A stretch of 64,000 bases of DNA from Bog-473 sp963753115 (GCA_963753115.1 CAVWBB010000029.1:165166-229165); one strand, 5' to 3'. Counted from the stretch's first letter, positions 38,867 to 48,111 are shown. Program-made: numbers and translations. The notes: a model not told the origin generated them from the letters alone.

Positions 38867-39307
38867 TCAGCCCCCTTGGGAGCTCCATTCGGGGTCGAGC
38901 TGACGCAGGAAGAGGTCGCAGCGCAGCTCCTCGTCGTCTTCTCCGATCGCACCGGCTGCCAGTTGCAGCATGTGCAATGACCGGAGGAAGCCGCGGTTGG
39001 GCTCGTGGCGCCAGCGCACGTACCCCGAGCCCCGCCAGCCGGCGGCCCGCAGCGTATCGAGCCCGCGGTGGTAACCGACCCGGGCGAAGGCGTAGCGATC
39101 GATGGGGTCGCCGGCCAGCTCGGCCAGGTCCGCCCAGGCCTGCAGGCAGTGCGGGTCCTGCGCCGCCACAGCGGCCACCGCCGCCCGACGCTGGTCCGGA
39201 GGGAGGGACCGGGCCGCGTCGAGTGCGGCGGCCAGCTCCGGAGCGAGCGGGTCGAGGACGGTCTCGGGGCTGCCGGAGGTGAAGTGGACTGCATGTTCGG
39301 GGGTCAC
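38867..39307 (-). CDS. DUF3151 family protein
   Basis: This 146-residue actinobacterial protein of unknown function carries LPPDQRRAAVAAVAAQDPHCLQAWADLAELAG and AFARVGYHRGLDTLRAAGWRGSGYVRW, the family core, with an all-helical TPR-like texture and HEPNRGFLRSLHML. The start is GTG 39307, 6 bases after TAACAT (39314-39319 on this strand), leaderless. It is a single gene divergent from the thioesterase pair. No role is known to me. Confidence 0.88.
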   Translation of the reverse strand: MTPEHAVHFTSGSPETVLDPLAPELAAALDAARSLPPDQRRAAVAAVAAQDPHCLQAWADLAELAGDPIDRYAFARVGYHRGLDTLRAAGWRGSGYVRWRHEPNRGFLRSLHMLQLAAGAIGEDDEELRCDLFLRQLDPEWSSQGG

Positions 39308-39417
39308 CGCGCCATGTTACGAGTGCGGATCGGCTCCCAATCGGAGAACCGTCCGTATGACCGGCGCCGCTGTCGCGGAATGTCGTCGGGTGGAGGGCCG
39401 GCGGTACTGTTCGCGCC

Positions 39418-40170
39418 GTGTTGACGCCCGACCCTCGTCCGACGTCATTCCAGGACCATCCGGGGCTCCGGGACCGCGAGCACGAAGCACAGGAATTGGC
39501 CGACGTCCTCCGCCGCCTGATCCGGTTGTCGGTCACCGCGGCGCCGCCGGCGGCCGAGACCAGCCGGTTGACCGCCGGCCTGGCCGCGGTTGCCGACGAG
39601 CTCGAGTCCCATCTGCCGGGAGACCCGTTGCCACGGTTCATGCCGCCCGACGAGGACGGGCCGCCCAAGGACGTGCCCCTCGGTGGTGCCATGCCCTACG
39701 ACGTGGTGGTCGGGCCCTTCAATCCGGTGGCGTTGCCGATTGTGCTCGACTTCGACCCCCCGAAGGCGATCGGGCGTGGGACCTTCGACGTCACGTACGA
39801 GGGGGCACCCGGTTGCGTCCACGGTGCGGTGCTCGCGGCGACCTTCGACATCATCCTCACGGCGGCCAATGCGATCGCGGGCTCGACCGGACCGACCGTG
39901 ACGCTGGCGGTGCGTTACCTGCGGCCGACCTTGACCGACGAGGAGGCCGTGTTCGAGGGGTGGGTCACCGAGGTGACCGACCGCCGGGTCTTCAGCAAGG
40001 GTCGCATCGTGCAGGGAGGAGTGGTGACTGTCGAGGCCGAGGGTGAGTTCGCCATCTTCAACCAGGACGGAGTCAACCGCATGGCCTCGAGCCGCCGCCG
40101 GTCCTTCGACGCCGGCACCGGGTCCGGTGGTGGGGCTGCTCGGGCGGGGGAGGAGTCGGCGCCCGCGTGA
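39418..40170 (+). CDS. Hotdog-fold thioesterase-like protein
   Basis: This 250-residue protein has a helical N-terminal part (EAQELADVLRRLIRLSV) and a C-terminal hotdog domain with VTYEGAPGCVHGAVLAATFDIILTAANAIAG and AVRYLRPTLTDEEAVFEG, as in PaaI/4-HBT-type thioesterases; the HG after Cys-Val is the usual anchor of the central helix. The start is GTG 39418, 7 bases after TACTGT (39405-39410), leaderless. It overlaps the next thioesterase by 4 bases (GTGA), so the two hotdog proteins form an operon. Confidence 0.8.
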   Translation: MLTPDPRPTSFQDHPGLRDREHEAQELADVLRRLIRLSVTAAPPAAETSRLTAGLAAVADELESHLPGDPLPRFMPPDEDGPPKDVPLGGAMPYDVVVGPFNPVALPIVLDFDPPKAIGRGTFDVTYEGAPGCVHGAVLAATFDIILTAANAIAGSTGPTVTLAVRYLRPTLTDEEAVFEGWVTEVTDRRVFSKGRIVQGGVVTVEAEGEFAIFNQDGVNRMASSRRRSFDAGTGSGGGAARAGEESAPA

Positions 40171-40622
40171 GCCGCCAGTCGCTCGAGCCCACACGCGACC
40201 CTGCGGACTACACGTTCACGCATCGGCTCCGCACCCGCTTCGCCGAGACCGACGCCATGGGCATCATCCACCATGCGGCGTACCTGCCCTACCTGGAGGA
40301 AGCGAGGGTCGAGTACCTGCGAGCCATCGGCCACCCGTACGACGCGCTGCGCGGCGGCGAGGCGGCCGAGGCCCGGGATTTCCCCGTGCTCGAGGTCTCT
40401 GTGCAGTACCGCCAACCTCTGCGCTTCGACGAGGAGGTGGCCGTGTCGCTGCGTGTCGGCGCCATCCGTGGCGCCACGTTCCAGATCGCGTACCTCCTGG
40501 CCGTCGGGAGTGAGGCACGGGCAACTGCAGTGACCGTCCACGGGTGCGTCGACGGGTCGGGCCGCCCGGCTCGCCTGCCGGCGTGGTTCAGCCAGTCGGC
40601 GGGCGGCCGGAACGGCGGCTGA
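40167..40622 (+). CDS. YbgC/4-hydroxybenzoyl-CoA-type acyl-CoA thioesterase
   Basis: This 151-residue hotdog thioesterase has the active-site block RTRFAETDAMGIIHHAAYLPYLEEARVEYL, where the Asp of ETDAMG and the following His are characteristic of the YbgC/FcbC group, and LEVSVQYRQPLRFDEEVAV. The GTG start overlaps the upstream stop (GTGA). Work on short- or branched-chain acyl-CoA is expected from the family. Pairing with a larger hotdog protein is notable. Confidence 0.9.
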   Translation: MSRQSLEPTRDPADYTFTHRLRTRFAETDAMGIIHHAAYLPYLEEARVEYLRAIGHPYDALRGGEAAEARDFPVLEVSVQYRQPLRFDEEVAVSLRVGAIRGATFQIAYLLAVGSEARATAVTVHGCVDGSGRPARLPAWFSQSAGGRNGG

Positions 40623-40687
40623 GCATCGTCGAGACGGCGGGCGGCCACCGAGCCGAAACCATCCACAGTCGTGGCGAACGTCGACGC

Positions 40688-41271
40688 TCAAAGAGCGGTG
40701 ACGATCCCCGCGAACGTGTTCGTCATGGCCTTCTTCGCGGCGAGCGGGTCGTCGGACCGCGCCACGACCATCCCGGCCTGCATGATCGCACCGAGCAGTA
40801 GGTGCGCCAGCGGGTCGATCGCTGAGGACTCGATCCGGCCGATGTCTGCAGCGACCGTCAGCACGGCTTTGATGGTGCCGAAGGCATAGCGCTCGTCGAG
40901 CTCGTGCCACAGGTCCCAACCGAGCACCGTGGGACCGTCGAGCATCACGATGCGCTGCACCTCGGGGTTGAGACACTGGTCCAAGAACGCGTCGAATCCC
41001 ACCTCCAGGATCCGCATCGGGTCCGTCTCCCCCCGCTGGCGGCGACCTGCAGCACCTGAGCGGTCAACTCGTCCTCGACCTGTTCGAAGGTCGCCTGGAA
41101 CAGGTCTGTCTTGCTCGGGAAGTGGTGGTACAACGCGCCGCGGCTCACTGCCGCCTCGCTCAGGATCTCTTCGATGGAGGTGGCGGCGAACCCCTGTGCC
41201 GCGAACAGCCGCCGAGCGGTCGCGATGAGGCGGCCCCTGGTGGCTTCTGTCCGTTCCGCCTGCGTGGGCAC
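40688..41271 (-). CDS. TetR family transcriptional regulator (internal frameshift)
   Basis: The N-terminal part (GTG 41271) is a TetR DNA-binding domain: RGRLIATARRLFAAQGFAATSIEEIL, then VSRGALYHHFPSKTDLFQA. The ligand domain continues in another frame from DPMRILEVGFDAFLDQ through PTVLGWDLWHELDERYAFG to the stop at 40688. The break lies at a run of six C (about 41028-41033 on the plus strand); one extra base would rejoin the frames. Its start is leaderless, 6 bases after TAGGCT (41278-41283, minus strand). It is divergent from an alpha/beta hydrolase gene with a TetR-type operator between them, so it is the likely repressor of both. Confidence 0.85.
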
Positions 41272-41291
41272 GGCGAAAGCCTAACTCCCTC

Positions 41292-41320
41292 TTTACAAAC
41301 CGATGGTTGGTATGTATAAA
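41292..41320 (+). promoter_or_regulatory. Promoter of the alpha/beta hydrolase with TetR-type operator
   Basis: TTTACA (41292-41297), 17 bases, TATAAA (41315-41320), then 7 bases to the ATG at 41328. The spacer holds an inverted repeat, ACAAACC-GAT-GGTTGGT (41295-41311), six of seven positions symmetric, placed where a TetR repressor would block polymerase. The divergent TetR gene starts 24 bases to the left of this repeat. Confidence 0.8.
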
Positions 41321-41327
41321 TGCAGAC

Positions 41328-42242
41328 ATGACCCCTCCAACGAAGACAGATACCGCACGAACCGGTCGGACAGTCCCGACGGTGCTCTCGAGGCAGACGA
41401 TCGACCTCAGCCAGGGCGACGTCGCGTACGTCGACCAGGGCGACGGCGACAGCGCCTCGCCGGCCGCGTTGTTCCTCCACGGCGTCCTGGTCAATGCCGA
41501 CCTCTGGCGCAACGTGATTTGGGACGTGGCCGACATGCGCCGCTGCATCGCTCCGGATCTGCCTGCCCACGGAGCGACGCCGGTTCCGGCGGATGCCACG
41601 GCGGATCTGTCACTGCATGGAGTCGCCGCCATGCTCAACGAGCTGTGCGAGCGCCTTGGCCTGGCGCAGGTCGACCTGGTGGCCAACGACACGGGTGGCG
41701 CGGTCGGCCAGGTCTTTGCGGCCCGCTATCCGGAGCGCATCCGCACACTGACGCTGACCAACTGCGACGTCCATGACAACTTCCCGCCCGAGGCGTTCAA
41801 GCCCTTCGTCTCGCTCGCTGCATCGGGTGAGTTCGGGCCCATGGTGGCGGCGATGGCCGACGATCCGGCACTGGCCCGGTCCGAAGTCGGGTTCGGCATG
41901 GGCTACGCGCGGCCGGAGCAGATTCCCACCGAGATTCTGGACAGCTTTCTCGGACCGTTCGTCCCCGATCAGGGGAGAGGTCTCGAGCGTGTGCTGACGG
42001 CATCGTCCGCGGCCGAGCTGATGGCCGTCGAGCCCCAGCTGGCGCAGCTGCACGCCCCCAGCCAAGTCGCGTGGGGGACGGGTGACTCGTTCTTCGAGGA
42101 GTCGTGGGCGCGGCGCCTGGCTGACATGATCCCCGGCGTCGAGCGCGTCGTCCTCATTCCCGACGCGATGTTGTTCTGGCCCGACGAGCGGTCGGCCGAC
42201 CTCGTTCCCCTCCTGCGCGAGTTCTGGGCGTCCCACGCCTGA
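41328..42242 (+). CDS. Alpha/beta hydrolase (haloalkane dehalogenase/epoxide hydrolase-like fold)
   Basis: This 304-residue hydrolase begins MTPPTKTDTARTG. The oxyanion motif is ALFLHGVLVNADLWR, APDLPAHGATP follows, and the nucleophile elbow reads DLVANDTGGAVGQVFA, where Asp replaces Ser, as in dehalogenases and epoxide hydrolases. The second acid and His are less clear: the region around WGTGDSFFEESWARRL supplies the acid, and the usual C-terminal His is replaced near LIPDAMLFWPDERS, so activity is uncertain. TetR-controlled. The start is chosen by the TATAAA at 7 bases. Confidence 0.85.
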   Translation: MTPPTKTDTARTGRTVPTVLSRQTIDLSQGDVAYVDQGDGDSASPAALFLHGVLVNADLWRNVIWDVADMRRCIAPDLPAHGATPVPADATADLSLHGVAAMLNELCERLGLAQVDLVANDTGGAVGQVFAARYPERIRTLTLTNCDVHDNFPPEAFKPFVSLAASGEFGPMVAAMADDPALARSEVGFGMGYARPEQIPTEILDSFLGPFVPDQGRGLERVLTASSAAELMAVEPQLAQLHAPSQVAWGTGDSFFEESWARRLADMIPGVERVVLIPDAMLFWPDERSADLVPLLREFWASHA

Positions 42243-42424
42243 GCCCCGAAGTACATGATCACCCGCATGTCACACAGGAGCGTCTTCGTCCTCGACGAGG
42301 CGACGTTGCGGACGACTCCGGCAACATGATGAGCATGGTGCAGCCTCTTGCATTCGACGGCGGCTCCGGCTGACCCCTCACGGTGGCTCGCGATGGAGTG
42401 GGGCTGCGAGAATTGTTCGGTGGC

Positions 42425-42919
42425 TCAGGCGGGGTGGCCGGGCTGCAGGGGCGGCCCGTTCCGGAAGGTGAGGAGCCCGGGGTGCCTGCCGGCCACGGCG
42501 CGGACCCCGCGCATCAGGAACGCCTCGTGATCGCCAACTGAGAAATGGCCGAGTATCTGGCCCTCCATGCTGACGGCTGCGTCCACCAGGAGGGGCGCAC
42601 CGGTCGGGCCAAGGCGCCAATCGACCGAGGCGAACTTGTCCACCAGGTCACCCGTCTCCTCCCCGAAGAGACGGGCCAGGTCGACCTGATCCTCGCCGAG
42701 GAGGTGCAGACCCATGCCGGGAGAGCGCTCTGCGATGGACAGCGTGTGGTTCACCTTCGAGATGCAGACAAGGAAATTTGGGGGGTCGATGCTGCACTGG
42801 GTCACGAATCCCGCGAGACAGCCGCTCATCTCGGCATCAGGCGATCTCACCGTGACCACGAAGTACGGATAGTCGATCAGGTCGAAGAACGCAGCCAGGT
42901 CGTCGGTGCCCTCAGTCAC
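42425..42919 (-). CDS. Flavin reductase family protein
   Basis: This 164-residue split-barrel flavoprotein resembles the flavin reductase components of two-component monooxygenases. PYFVVTVRSPDAEMSGCLAGFVTQCSIDPPNFLVCISKVNHT is the FMN-binding half (quoted as PYFVVTVRSPDAEMSG and FVTQCSIDPPNFLVCIS), and the mid-protein LHLLGEDQVDLARLFGEE is typical. The start is GTG 42919, with AAGGA about 11 bases upstream; no ATG fits. It is divergent from the MFS exporter. No monooxygenase partner is adjacent. Confidence 0.87.
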   Translation of the reverse strand: MTEGTDDLAAFFDLIDYPYFVVTVRSPDAEMSGCLAGFVTQCSIDPPNFLVCISKVNHTLSIAERSPGMGLHLLGEDQVDLARLFGEETGDLVDKFASVDWRLGPTGAPLLVDAAVSMEGQILGHFSVGDHEAFLMRGVRAVAGRHPGLLTFRNGPPLQPGHPA

Positions 42920-43055
42920 CGGCAGCGAGATCCTTGTGCAGCATTGAAACCCACCGCCGGTCCTCCGAGCCTTCCACCGGGCACACGAGTGCGTCCGAGG
43001 GGCCTCCCCGGGGAGCGCAGCCGTCGGCCCGCCCTGTCCCCGGGGCACCCCGTCG

Positions 43056-44777
43056 ATGGTTCCACTACCCGCAGCCTGGGTACGCAAAACTCGTGGGAAT
43101 GCACCTCGGAGGTCGGTCGCCTGGGATCGGATTGCTGCGAGGAGGCCGGCCCTGCTGACGCAAGGAGCGAAAGGCTCCCAACCAATCGAGGGTGCTCCGC
43201 CTGGACTCACCATCAAGCAGGGAGGGCTCGGTTCGGCCGCCCAAGCTCTGGCGCTCGCCACCCTGTGCGGCGTCCTCTTCCTCACCTTTCTCGACAACAC
43301 CGTCGTCAGCGTGGGGCTGGCCAACGTCCAGAGCGACCTGCACGCGGGGGTCACCTCGCTGCAGTGGGTGGTCAACGGTTATGCACTGACGTTCGCCAGC
43401 TTCATGCTGGTGGCGGGGATGCTGGGCGACATCTTCGGCCGCAAGCGCATCATGCTCATCGGCGTGGCCATCTTCTGCGGCGGTTCCGTCGTGGCCGCTC
43501 TGGCCGGCAACGTGGACTGGCTCATTGCGGGCCGCGTGATCATGGGCGTCGGCGCTGCCGCCAGCGAGCCCGGGACCTTGTCGATCATTCGGCACGTCTA
43601 TCCGGATCGGGAGACTCGCGCCGACGCGCTGGGCGTGTGGGCTGCTGTCTCCGGCCTTGCGCTGGCCCTCGGACCGGTCATCGGCGGCTTCCTCGTCGGC
43701 TTCTCCGGCTGGCGTGCCATCTTCTGGTTCAATCTGGGCTTTGGGCTGGTTGCGTTCGTCCTGGCAGCTGTTGCCGTCCCTGAGACATCCGACCGCCAGG
43801 GGCGTCGCATCGATGTCCTCGGGTTCTTGTTCGGCGCCGCCTTCTTGGCCTGCATGTCATTCGGGGTGATCCAGGGGGAGGAGTCCGGCTACACCTCGCC
43901 GTGGATCGTGACGCTCTTCATCCTGTGCGCCGTCTCCGGCGTGGCGTTCGTGGTGACCGAGCACAGGGTCAAGAGCCCCATGCTCGATCTTTCGATGTTC
44001 CGCCGCCCGCCATTCGCCGGCTCCAATTTCGTCGCCTTCGTCGCCTACTTCGGAACCTTCTCCATCTTCTTCTTCACCGCGTTGTACCTCCAGGTCGTGG
44101 CCAACGAGTCGGCGTACCAGACGGCGATCGATTTCCTCCCGATGGCGGCGGGGTTGATCATTGCGTCCGCGCTCACCGGCCCGATCGTGGCGCGCTTCGG
44201 GCCTCGCTGGCCCATGACCATCGGGTGTCTGCTCGCAGGCGGTGGCATCTTGGTCGCCAATGCCGTCCTCTCCCCGACGGTCGATTTCGGGACTCTGGGT
44301 TGGGTGCTGCCGCTCGCCGGTATCGGCATCGGCGTGTTGCTGGTGCCGGTGACCTCCGTCCCGCTCACCGTGGTGCCTCCAGAGCGTTCGGGCATGGCCG
44401 CCTCGGCGACCAACACGAGCCGGGAGATGGGCGCGGTGTTCGGGGTGGCCATCCTCGGCTCCATCGTGAACGCCAAGCTCACCGGTGACCTGGCGGCCCG
44501 GCTCAAGGCCATCGGTATTCCACCCAACTTCCAGAGCCTCGTCGAGCACGCAATCCAGACTGGAGGTGCCTCGAGCGGCGGCGCGGCGAGCAGCGCCGAG
44601 CATTCCAACAACGCGGCGGTCGCCAAGATCGCCACCAAGGTGGTCAACGCGGCGTACAACGCATTCGGGTCAGGATTGCACGAGGCGCTGCTCCTGTCGG
44701 GCTGCCTGATCCTGGCCGGCGCAGTGGTCGCCGCGTTGACCATTCATCGCAAGGCGGGGGAGAGCTTCGAGATCTAG
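43056..44777 (+). CDS. MFS transporter, DHA2 (EmrB/QacA) family drug exporter-like
   Basis: This is a 14-span major facilitator of the DHA2 drug:H+ antiporter family. TFLDNTVVSVGLANVQSDL, VNGYALTFASFMLVAGMLGD, GRKRIMLIGVAIFCGG and GPVIGGFLVGFSGWRAIFWFNL are the expected blocks, including motif A (DIFGRKR) and motif C. The first 30-45 residues before TIKQGGLGSAAQ look non-coding, and no good start codon fits: ATG 43056 is the only standard one, while CTG 43152 has AGGAGG in front. The ligand is unknown. It is divergent from the flavin reductase gene. Confidence 0.88.
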   Translation: MVPLPAAWVRKTRGNAPRRSVAWDRIAARRPALLTQGAKGSQPIEGAPPGLTIKQGGLGSAAQALALATLCGVLFLTFLDNTVVSVGLANVQSDLHAGVTSLQWVVNGYALTFASFMLVAGMLGDIFGRKRIMLIGVAIFCGGSVVAALAGNVDWLIAGRVIMGVGAAASEPGTLSIIRHVYPDRETRADALGVWAAVSGLALALGPVIGGFLVGFSGWRAIFWFNLGFGLVAFVLAAVAVPETSDRQGRRIDVLGFLFGAAFLACMSFGVIQGEESGYTSPWIVTLFILCAVSGVAFVVTEHRVKSPMLDLSMFRRPPFAGSNFVAFVAYFGTFSIFFFTALYLQVVANESAYQTAIDFLPMAAGLIIASALTGPIVARFGPRWPMTIGCLLAGGGILVANAVLSPTVDFGTLGWVLPLAGIGIGVLLVPVTSVPLTVVPPERSGMAASATNTSREMGAVFGVAILGSIVNAKLTGDLAARLKAIGIPPNFQSLVEHAIQTGGASSGGAASSAEHSNNAAVAKIATKVVNAAYNAFGSGLHEALLLSGCLILAGAVVAALTIHRKAGESFEI

Positions 44778-44863
44778 CGGGCTCCGCTGTGGACGTCGGA
44801 CCCATGCCGTCTGCCGAGCGTTGGTGATTCCGCCCGAGCCGGTCCGGAGGTGGTGCGGGTGTT

Positions 44864-44888
44864 GGTCGGGCGGTCCCATGGCCCGACC
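44864..44888. terminator. Hairpin between convergent MFS and PhoU genes
   Basis: GGTCGGGC (44864-44871) pairs perfectly with GCCCGACC (44881-44888) around a 9-base loop. There is no U tract. Its position between convergent ends suggests a shared terminator or mRNA end. Confidence 0.45.
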
Positions 44889-44968
44889 GCTGCAGCAAGC
44901 ACCGATGCAATGGGCAGGCCTGGTGCTCGGTGCAACACGGGGATCGGCGGCCTGCAGCCAGCCCCGGA

Positions 44969-45589
44969 CTACGCCAGATCGTGGAGGAGCTCGATCCGGC
45001 GGGCCAGATTGACCGCGTGATCGCCGAGTCGTTCATAGAAGCGCGCAACGAGGGTCACCTGCGCCCCGACGGCGCTGGGCATCGTGCCGGCCGCGATCTC
45101 CCGAGTGAGGCGATCGTGGAGGATGTCGATCTCTTCGTCGTCCTCCGCCAGGGCTTCGGCCCGTGAGATGCGGTCGACGTAGGCGTCGGCGGCGTCTCGC
45201 CACATCTGGAGTGCCACTTCCGACATCCGCTGCACGATGCCGCGGCTGAGCGGGCTCATTTCGACCCCCATGTTGGAGACGGCGCGCTGCGCGATGTGCT
45301 CGGCCAGGTCCCCGCTCCGCTCAAGTTCGGGCAGAATGAGGAGGACGCCGACCAGGTGGCGCAGCGTCAGCGTTGAGGTGCCCTCCACGTCCAGTAGCGG
45401 CCAGACGAGGAGCTCGAGCTCGGCCGTGAGGTCGTCGACGGCCTGGTCGCCTTCCACCACCGCGAGGCCTATCGCCACGTCGTTGCCGAGGAGGGCAGCT
45501 GTTGCTCCGGCCAGGGCCTCGGACACCATGGCGAAGAGCTGCGTGACGCGGAGTTCGATGGTTTCGATCTCCCCGTGCTCCGCCGCCAT
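44969..45589 (-). CDS. phoU: PhoU-domain protein
   Basis: This 206-residue all-helical protein consists of two PhoU repeats, with the acidic metal-cluster motifs ELERSGDLAEHIAQRA and FYERLGDHAVNLARR (the E/D-xxR-xxD pattern). PhoU negatively regulates the Pst phosphate system and PhoR signalling. No pst genes or phoR stand nearby; it is a single gene, convergent with the MFS gene. TAGTCT (45598-45603 on this strand) lies 8 bases before the ATG. Confidence 0.92.
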   Translation of the reverse strand: MAAEHGEIETIELRVTQLFAMVSEALAGATAALLGNDVAIGLAVVEGDQAVDDLTAELELLVWPLLDVEGTSTLTLRHLVGVLLILPELERSGDLAEHIAQRAVSNMGVEMSPLSRGIVQRMSEVALQMWRDAADAYVDRISRAEALAEDDEEIDILHDRLTREIAAGTMPSAVGAQVTLVARFYERLGDHAVNLARRIELLHDLA

Positions 45590-45726
45590 GGCATAGGAGA
45601 CTAGCTGGGAAGAAAACCAGGAATTCGCGGTCCGTTCGCGTAACGTTCATCTTCGGCCTCAGGCGAGAGCCCGTCATGAGCAGTGCCGTAGAGCGGGGCA
45701 TGCTGGGCCGTGAAAGAAGGGGCTTC

Positions 45727-46749
45727 ATGAAGATCGACACCATGCTGGCCGGGTTGGAGGAGGCCCCCGCCCATGCGCGCCGGCTGGAACAGCTCGGGGT
45801 GGATGGCGCTTTCACGTTCGAGGGTCCCCACGACGTGTTCACTCCCCTGATTCTGGCGGCCGGTGCCACTTCGACACTGGAGTTGGCCACGAACGTGGCA
45901 ATCGCGTTCCCCCGCAACCCCGTGCAGCTGGCCCACCAGGCCTACGACCTTCAACTCCTGAGCCGCGGCAGGTTCGTGCTCGGTCTCGGATCACAGATCA
46001 GGACGCAGGTCGAGAAGCGATATGGCGCCGCATTCGACCGCCCCGTCGCCCGCATGCGCGACATGGTCGGGGCCCTGCGCGCCATCTTTGCCGCGTGGGA
46101 AACCGGTGAGCAGCTGGACTTCCGCGGTGCGTTCTGGTCCCACACCCTGATGCCACCACTCTTCAACCCTGGGCCGAACCCCTACGGCCCGCCCCCGATT
46201 GCCCTTGGCGGGCTGGGACCCCAGATGCTTCGTCTGGCGGCCGAAGTCGCTGACGGCGTGCTGGTGATGCCGTTCAACACCGCCACCCACTTCCTCACGC
46301 GCAGCCTCCCCGCCATCGACGAGGGACTGGTCCGGGGCGGCCGAGACCGTTCGTCGCTCACCGTCACCGGCGAGGTCATCGTCTGCTGTGGACGGAGCGA
46401 CGACGAGATGGAGGCCGCCCGACTGGCGGGTCGCTGGCTGCTCTCCTTCTACGCATCAACGCCGGCATACCGTCCCGTACTCGCCTCCGAGGGATGGGAG
46501 GACCTCCAACCTGCACTCAATTCGCTCTCGAAGTCTGGACGTTGGGACGAGATGCCGGCTCTCATCGATGACCGCATGCTCCGCACCCTCGCCGCGGTGG
46601 GGTCGCCCAAGGAGGTGGCTCTCGACATCGCCGGACGATTCGCCGGGCGTGTCGACCGGGTGGCGTTCTACACCCCTTACGTGATCAGCGAGGAGACCCT
46701 TGGGGAGGTGGTGGCCGCGTTGGCCTCGGAGGCCCCGCGCCGTTCCTGA
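45727..46749 (+). CDS. LLM class F420-dependent oxidoreductase, TIGR03617 type
   Basis: This 340-residue protein has the luciferase-like TIM barrel. MKIDTMLAGLEEAPAHARRLE, ATNVAIAFPRNPVQLAHQAYDLQLLS (quoted as ATNVAIAFPRNPVQLAHQA), GRFVLGLGSQI and the C-terminal GSPKEVALDIAGRFAGRVDRVAFYT match actinobacterial F420-dependent oxidoreductases of the TIGR03617 type. GPPPIALGGLGPQM is the cofactor-facing loop. I chose ATG 45727 with AGAAGGGG upstream. F420 use is by family. Reaction unknown. Confidence 0.9.
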   Translation: MKIDTMLAGLEEAPAHARRLEQLGVDGAFTFEGPHDVFTPLILAAGATSTLELATNVAIAFPRNPVQLAHQAYDLQLLSRGRFVLGLGSQIRTQVEKRYGAAFDRPVARMRDMVGALRAIFAAWETGEQLDFRGAFWSHTLMPPLFNPGPNPYGPPPIALGGLGPQMLRLAAEVADGVLVMPFNTATHFLTRSLPAIDEGLVRGGRDRSSLTVTGEVIVCCGRSDDEMEAARLAGRWLLSFYASTPAYRPVLASEGWEDLQPALNSLSKSGRWDEMPALIDDRMLRTLAAVGSPKEVALDIAGRFAGRVDRVAFYTPYVISEETLGEVVAALASEAPRRS

Positions 46750-46782
46750 TCGGGGCGCTCGCGATGGCGTACGTTGGGCGCC

Positions 46783-47716
46783 ATGCCGGTCGCTCGCGAC
46801 GCACCGCTGCCGAGCCGGGACGGAGCATGGCCACGGCTCACGCTCTCGGACTGGGAGGAGACGAAGGATGTTCTCCAACTCTGGTTCCAAATCGCCGGCA
46901 AGGTTCGCCTGGCACTCGAGCCAATGGTGAATCACTGGTGGCAGGTCCCCCTGTACGTGTCATCCCGGGGCCTGACGACGTCGCTGATGCACGTCGATGG
47001 CCGCGGCGTGGAGATGGAGTTCAACTTCATCGGGCACACACTCGACGTTCGCTCTTCAGACGGAGGGGAGCGACAGGTCCCGCTCCGCTCAGGTTCGGTG
47101 GCCGCCTTCTATGCCGAGACCATGGCAGCGTTGTCCGGCTTGGACTGTCGTACTCCATCTCTTCGATCGTCCGGTCGAAATGGAGACGGCGGTTCCATTC
47201 GGCGAGGATGACCGTCACCGGGTGTACGAGCCAGAAGCTGCTGAGCGTTTCTGGCGCGCACTCCTTCAGGCACACCGCGTGATGACACGGTTTCGCGCGG
47301 GATTCATCGGGAAGGCGAGTCCGGTGCACTTCTTCTGGGGGGCGGCAGACCTCGCGACCACCCGGTTCTCAGGGCGCCCGGCACCCCTGCATCCGGGCGG
47401 CGTACCGAACTGTCCGGATCGGGTGCAGCAGCTGGCATACAGCCATCAATTGTCGAGCTGCGGATTCTGGCCAGGTGGAAGCAGCGAAGGGTCGTTCTAC
47501 TCCTATGCCTATCCTCAGCCAGTCGGATTCTCAGAGGTTCGGATCGAACCGAGCGGGGCCTACTACGACAAGGATCTTGGGGAATTCCTCCTCCCGTACT
47601 CCGCCGTGCGCGAGGCGGAGGACCCTGACGGCCTGCTCATGCGGTTCTTTCAGAGCACCTACGCGGCTGCCGCCGATCTCGCCGACTGGGATCGCGCCGC
47701 GTTGGAGATGACGTAA
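46783..47716 (+). CDS. DUF5996 family protein (internal frameshift)
   Basis: Both parts match DUF5996, a widespread bacterial protein of unknown function. The first part (ATG 46783, after TACGTT at 46770-46775 with 7 bases) runs WFQIAGKVRLALEPMVNHWWQVPLYVSSRG to about base 47142. The second, one base shifted, continues VVLHLFDRPVEMETAVPF, RAGFIGKASPVHFFWGAADL, SSCGFWPGG and ends LADWDRAALEMT at 47716. Dropping one G in the GCTTGGACT stretch near 47141-47144 rejoins them. Full reconstructed length is about 310 residues, as usual for the family. Confidence 0.85.
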
Positions 47717-47719
47717 CGA

Positions 47720-47764
47720 GCCACGCCGGGGTTGTGGCGCGCTGGGCGGCGCCACCCAGCTCTT
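47720..47764. terminator. Two hairpins between convergent DUF5996 and small hypothetical gene
   Basis: GCCAC (47720-47724) pairs with GTGGC (47734-47738), and GCTGGG (47741-47746) with CCCAGC (47755-47760), followed by TCTTA. The second hairpin overlaps the start of the intergenic boundary of the minus-strand gene and could serve the plus-strand gene as a terminator. Confidence 0.5.
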
Positions 47765-48035
47765 ACGATGTGCCGGCGATCCCTGCACCCCTGAGCATGC
47801 GGCGAAGATCAATGACCTGCTGCTCACTGATGTCGTGATGTCGGGGCGCGTCAAAGGTCTCAGTCTCGGAGCCCAAGGTCACCGAGTAGCGGCCATCGTG
47901 CTTCTCGGTGACGGTGCCAACACTCTCGAGGAGCGACAGGACGTCGTGCCATTGAATGTTGTGGCTGACCGGATGCGACAGGATCTTTTCCAATGTCGCT
48001 TGATGGTGTGAGTCGAGTGGGCGACCGTCCGTCAT
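47763..48035 (-). CDS. Small conserved hypothetical protein (HicA-like texture)
   Basis: This 90-residue protein reads MTDGRPLDSHHQATLEK then ILSHPVSHNIQWHDVLSLLESVG and HDGRYSVTLGSETETF, ending DLRRMLRGAGIAG. The pattern (HP-x-SHNI-x-W-x-DVLSLLE..VG and a short beta hairpin) is that of a small actinobacterial family I have seen but cannot name; the fold could resemble HicA-type double-stranded-RNA binding toxins. GGGAG precedes ATG 48035; ATG 48050 would add five residues. No HicB-like partner is adjacent, so a toxin role is unsupported. Confidence 0.75.
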   Translation of the reverse strand: MTDGRPLDSHHQATLEKILSHPVSHNIQWHDVLSLLESVGTVTEKHDGRYSVTLGSETETFDAPRHHDISEQQVIDLRRMLRGAGIAGTS

Positions 48036-48111
48036 TTCACGCTCCCGCACGCTTCCTTGGCACTCCGAGCCTCATCGCGTTTCGATGCATGCAGCACGTT
48101 ACTCATCCGCG

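Noticed and set aside
47763..48035. HicA toxin
   Set aside because: Similarity is only in general texture; no HicB partner, and the catalytic His context is not the HicA pattern.
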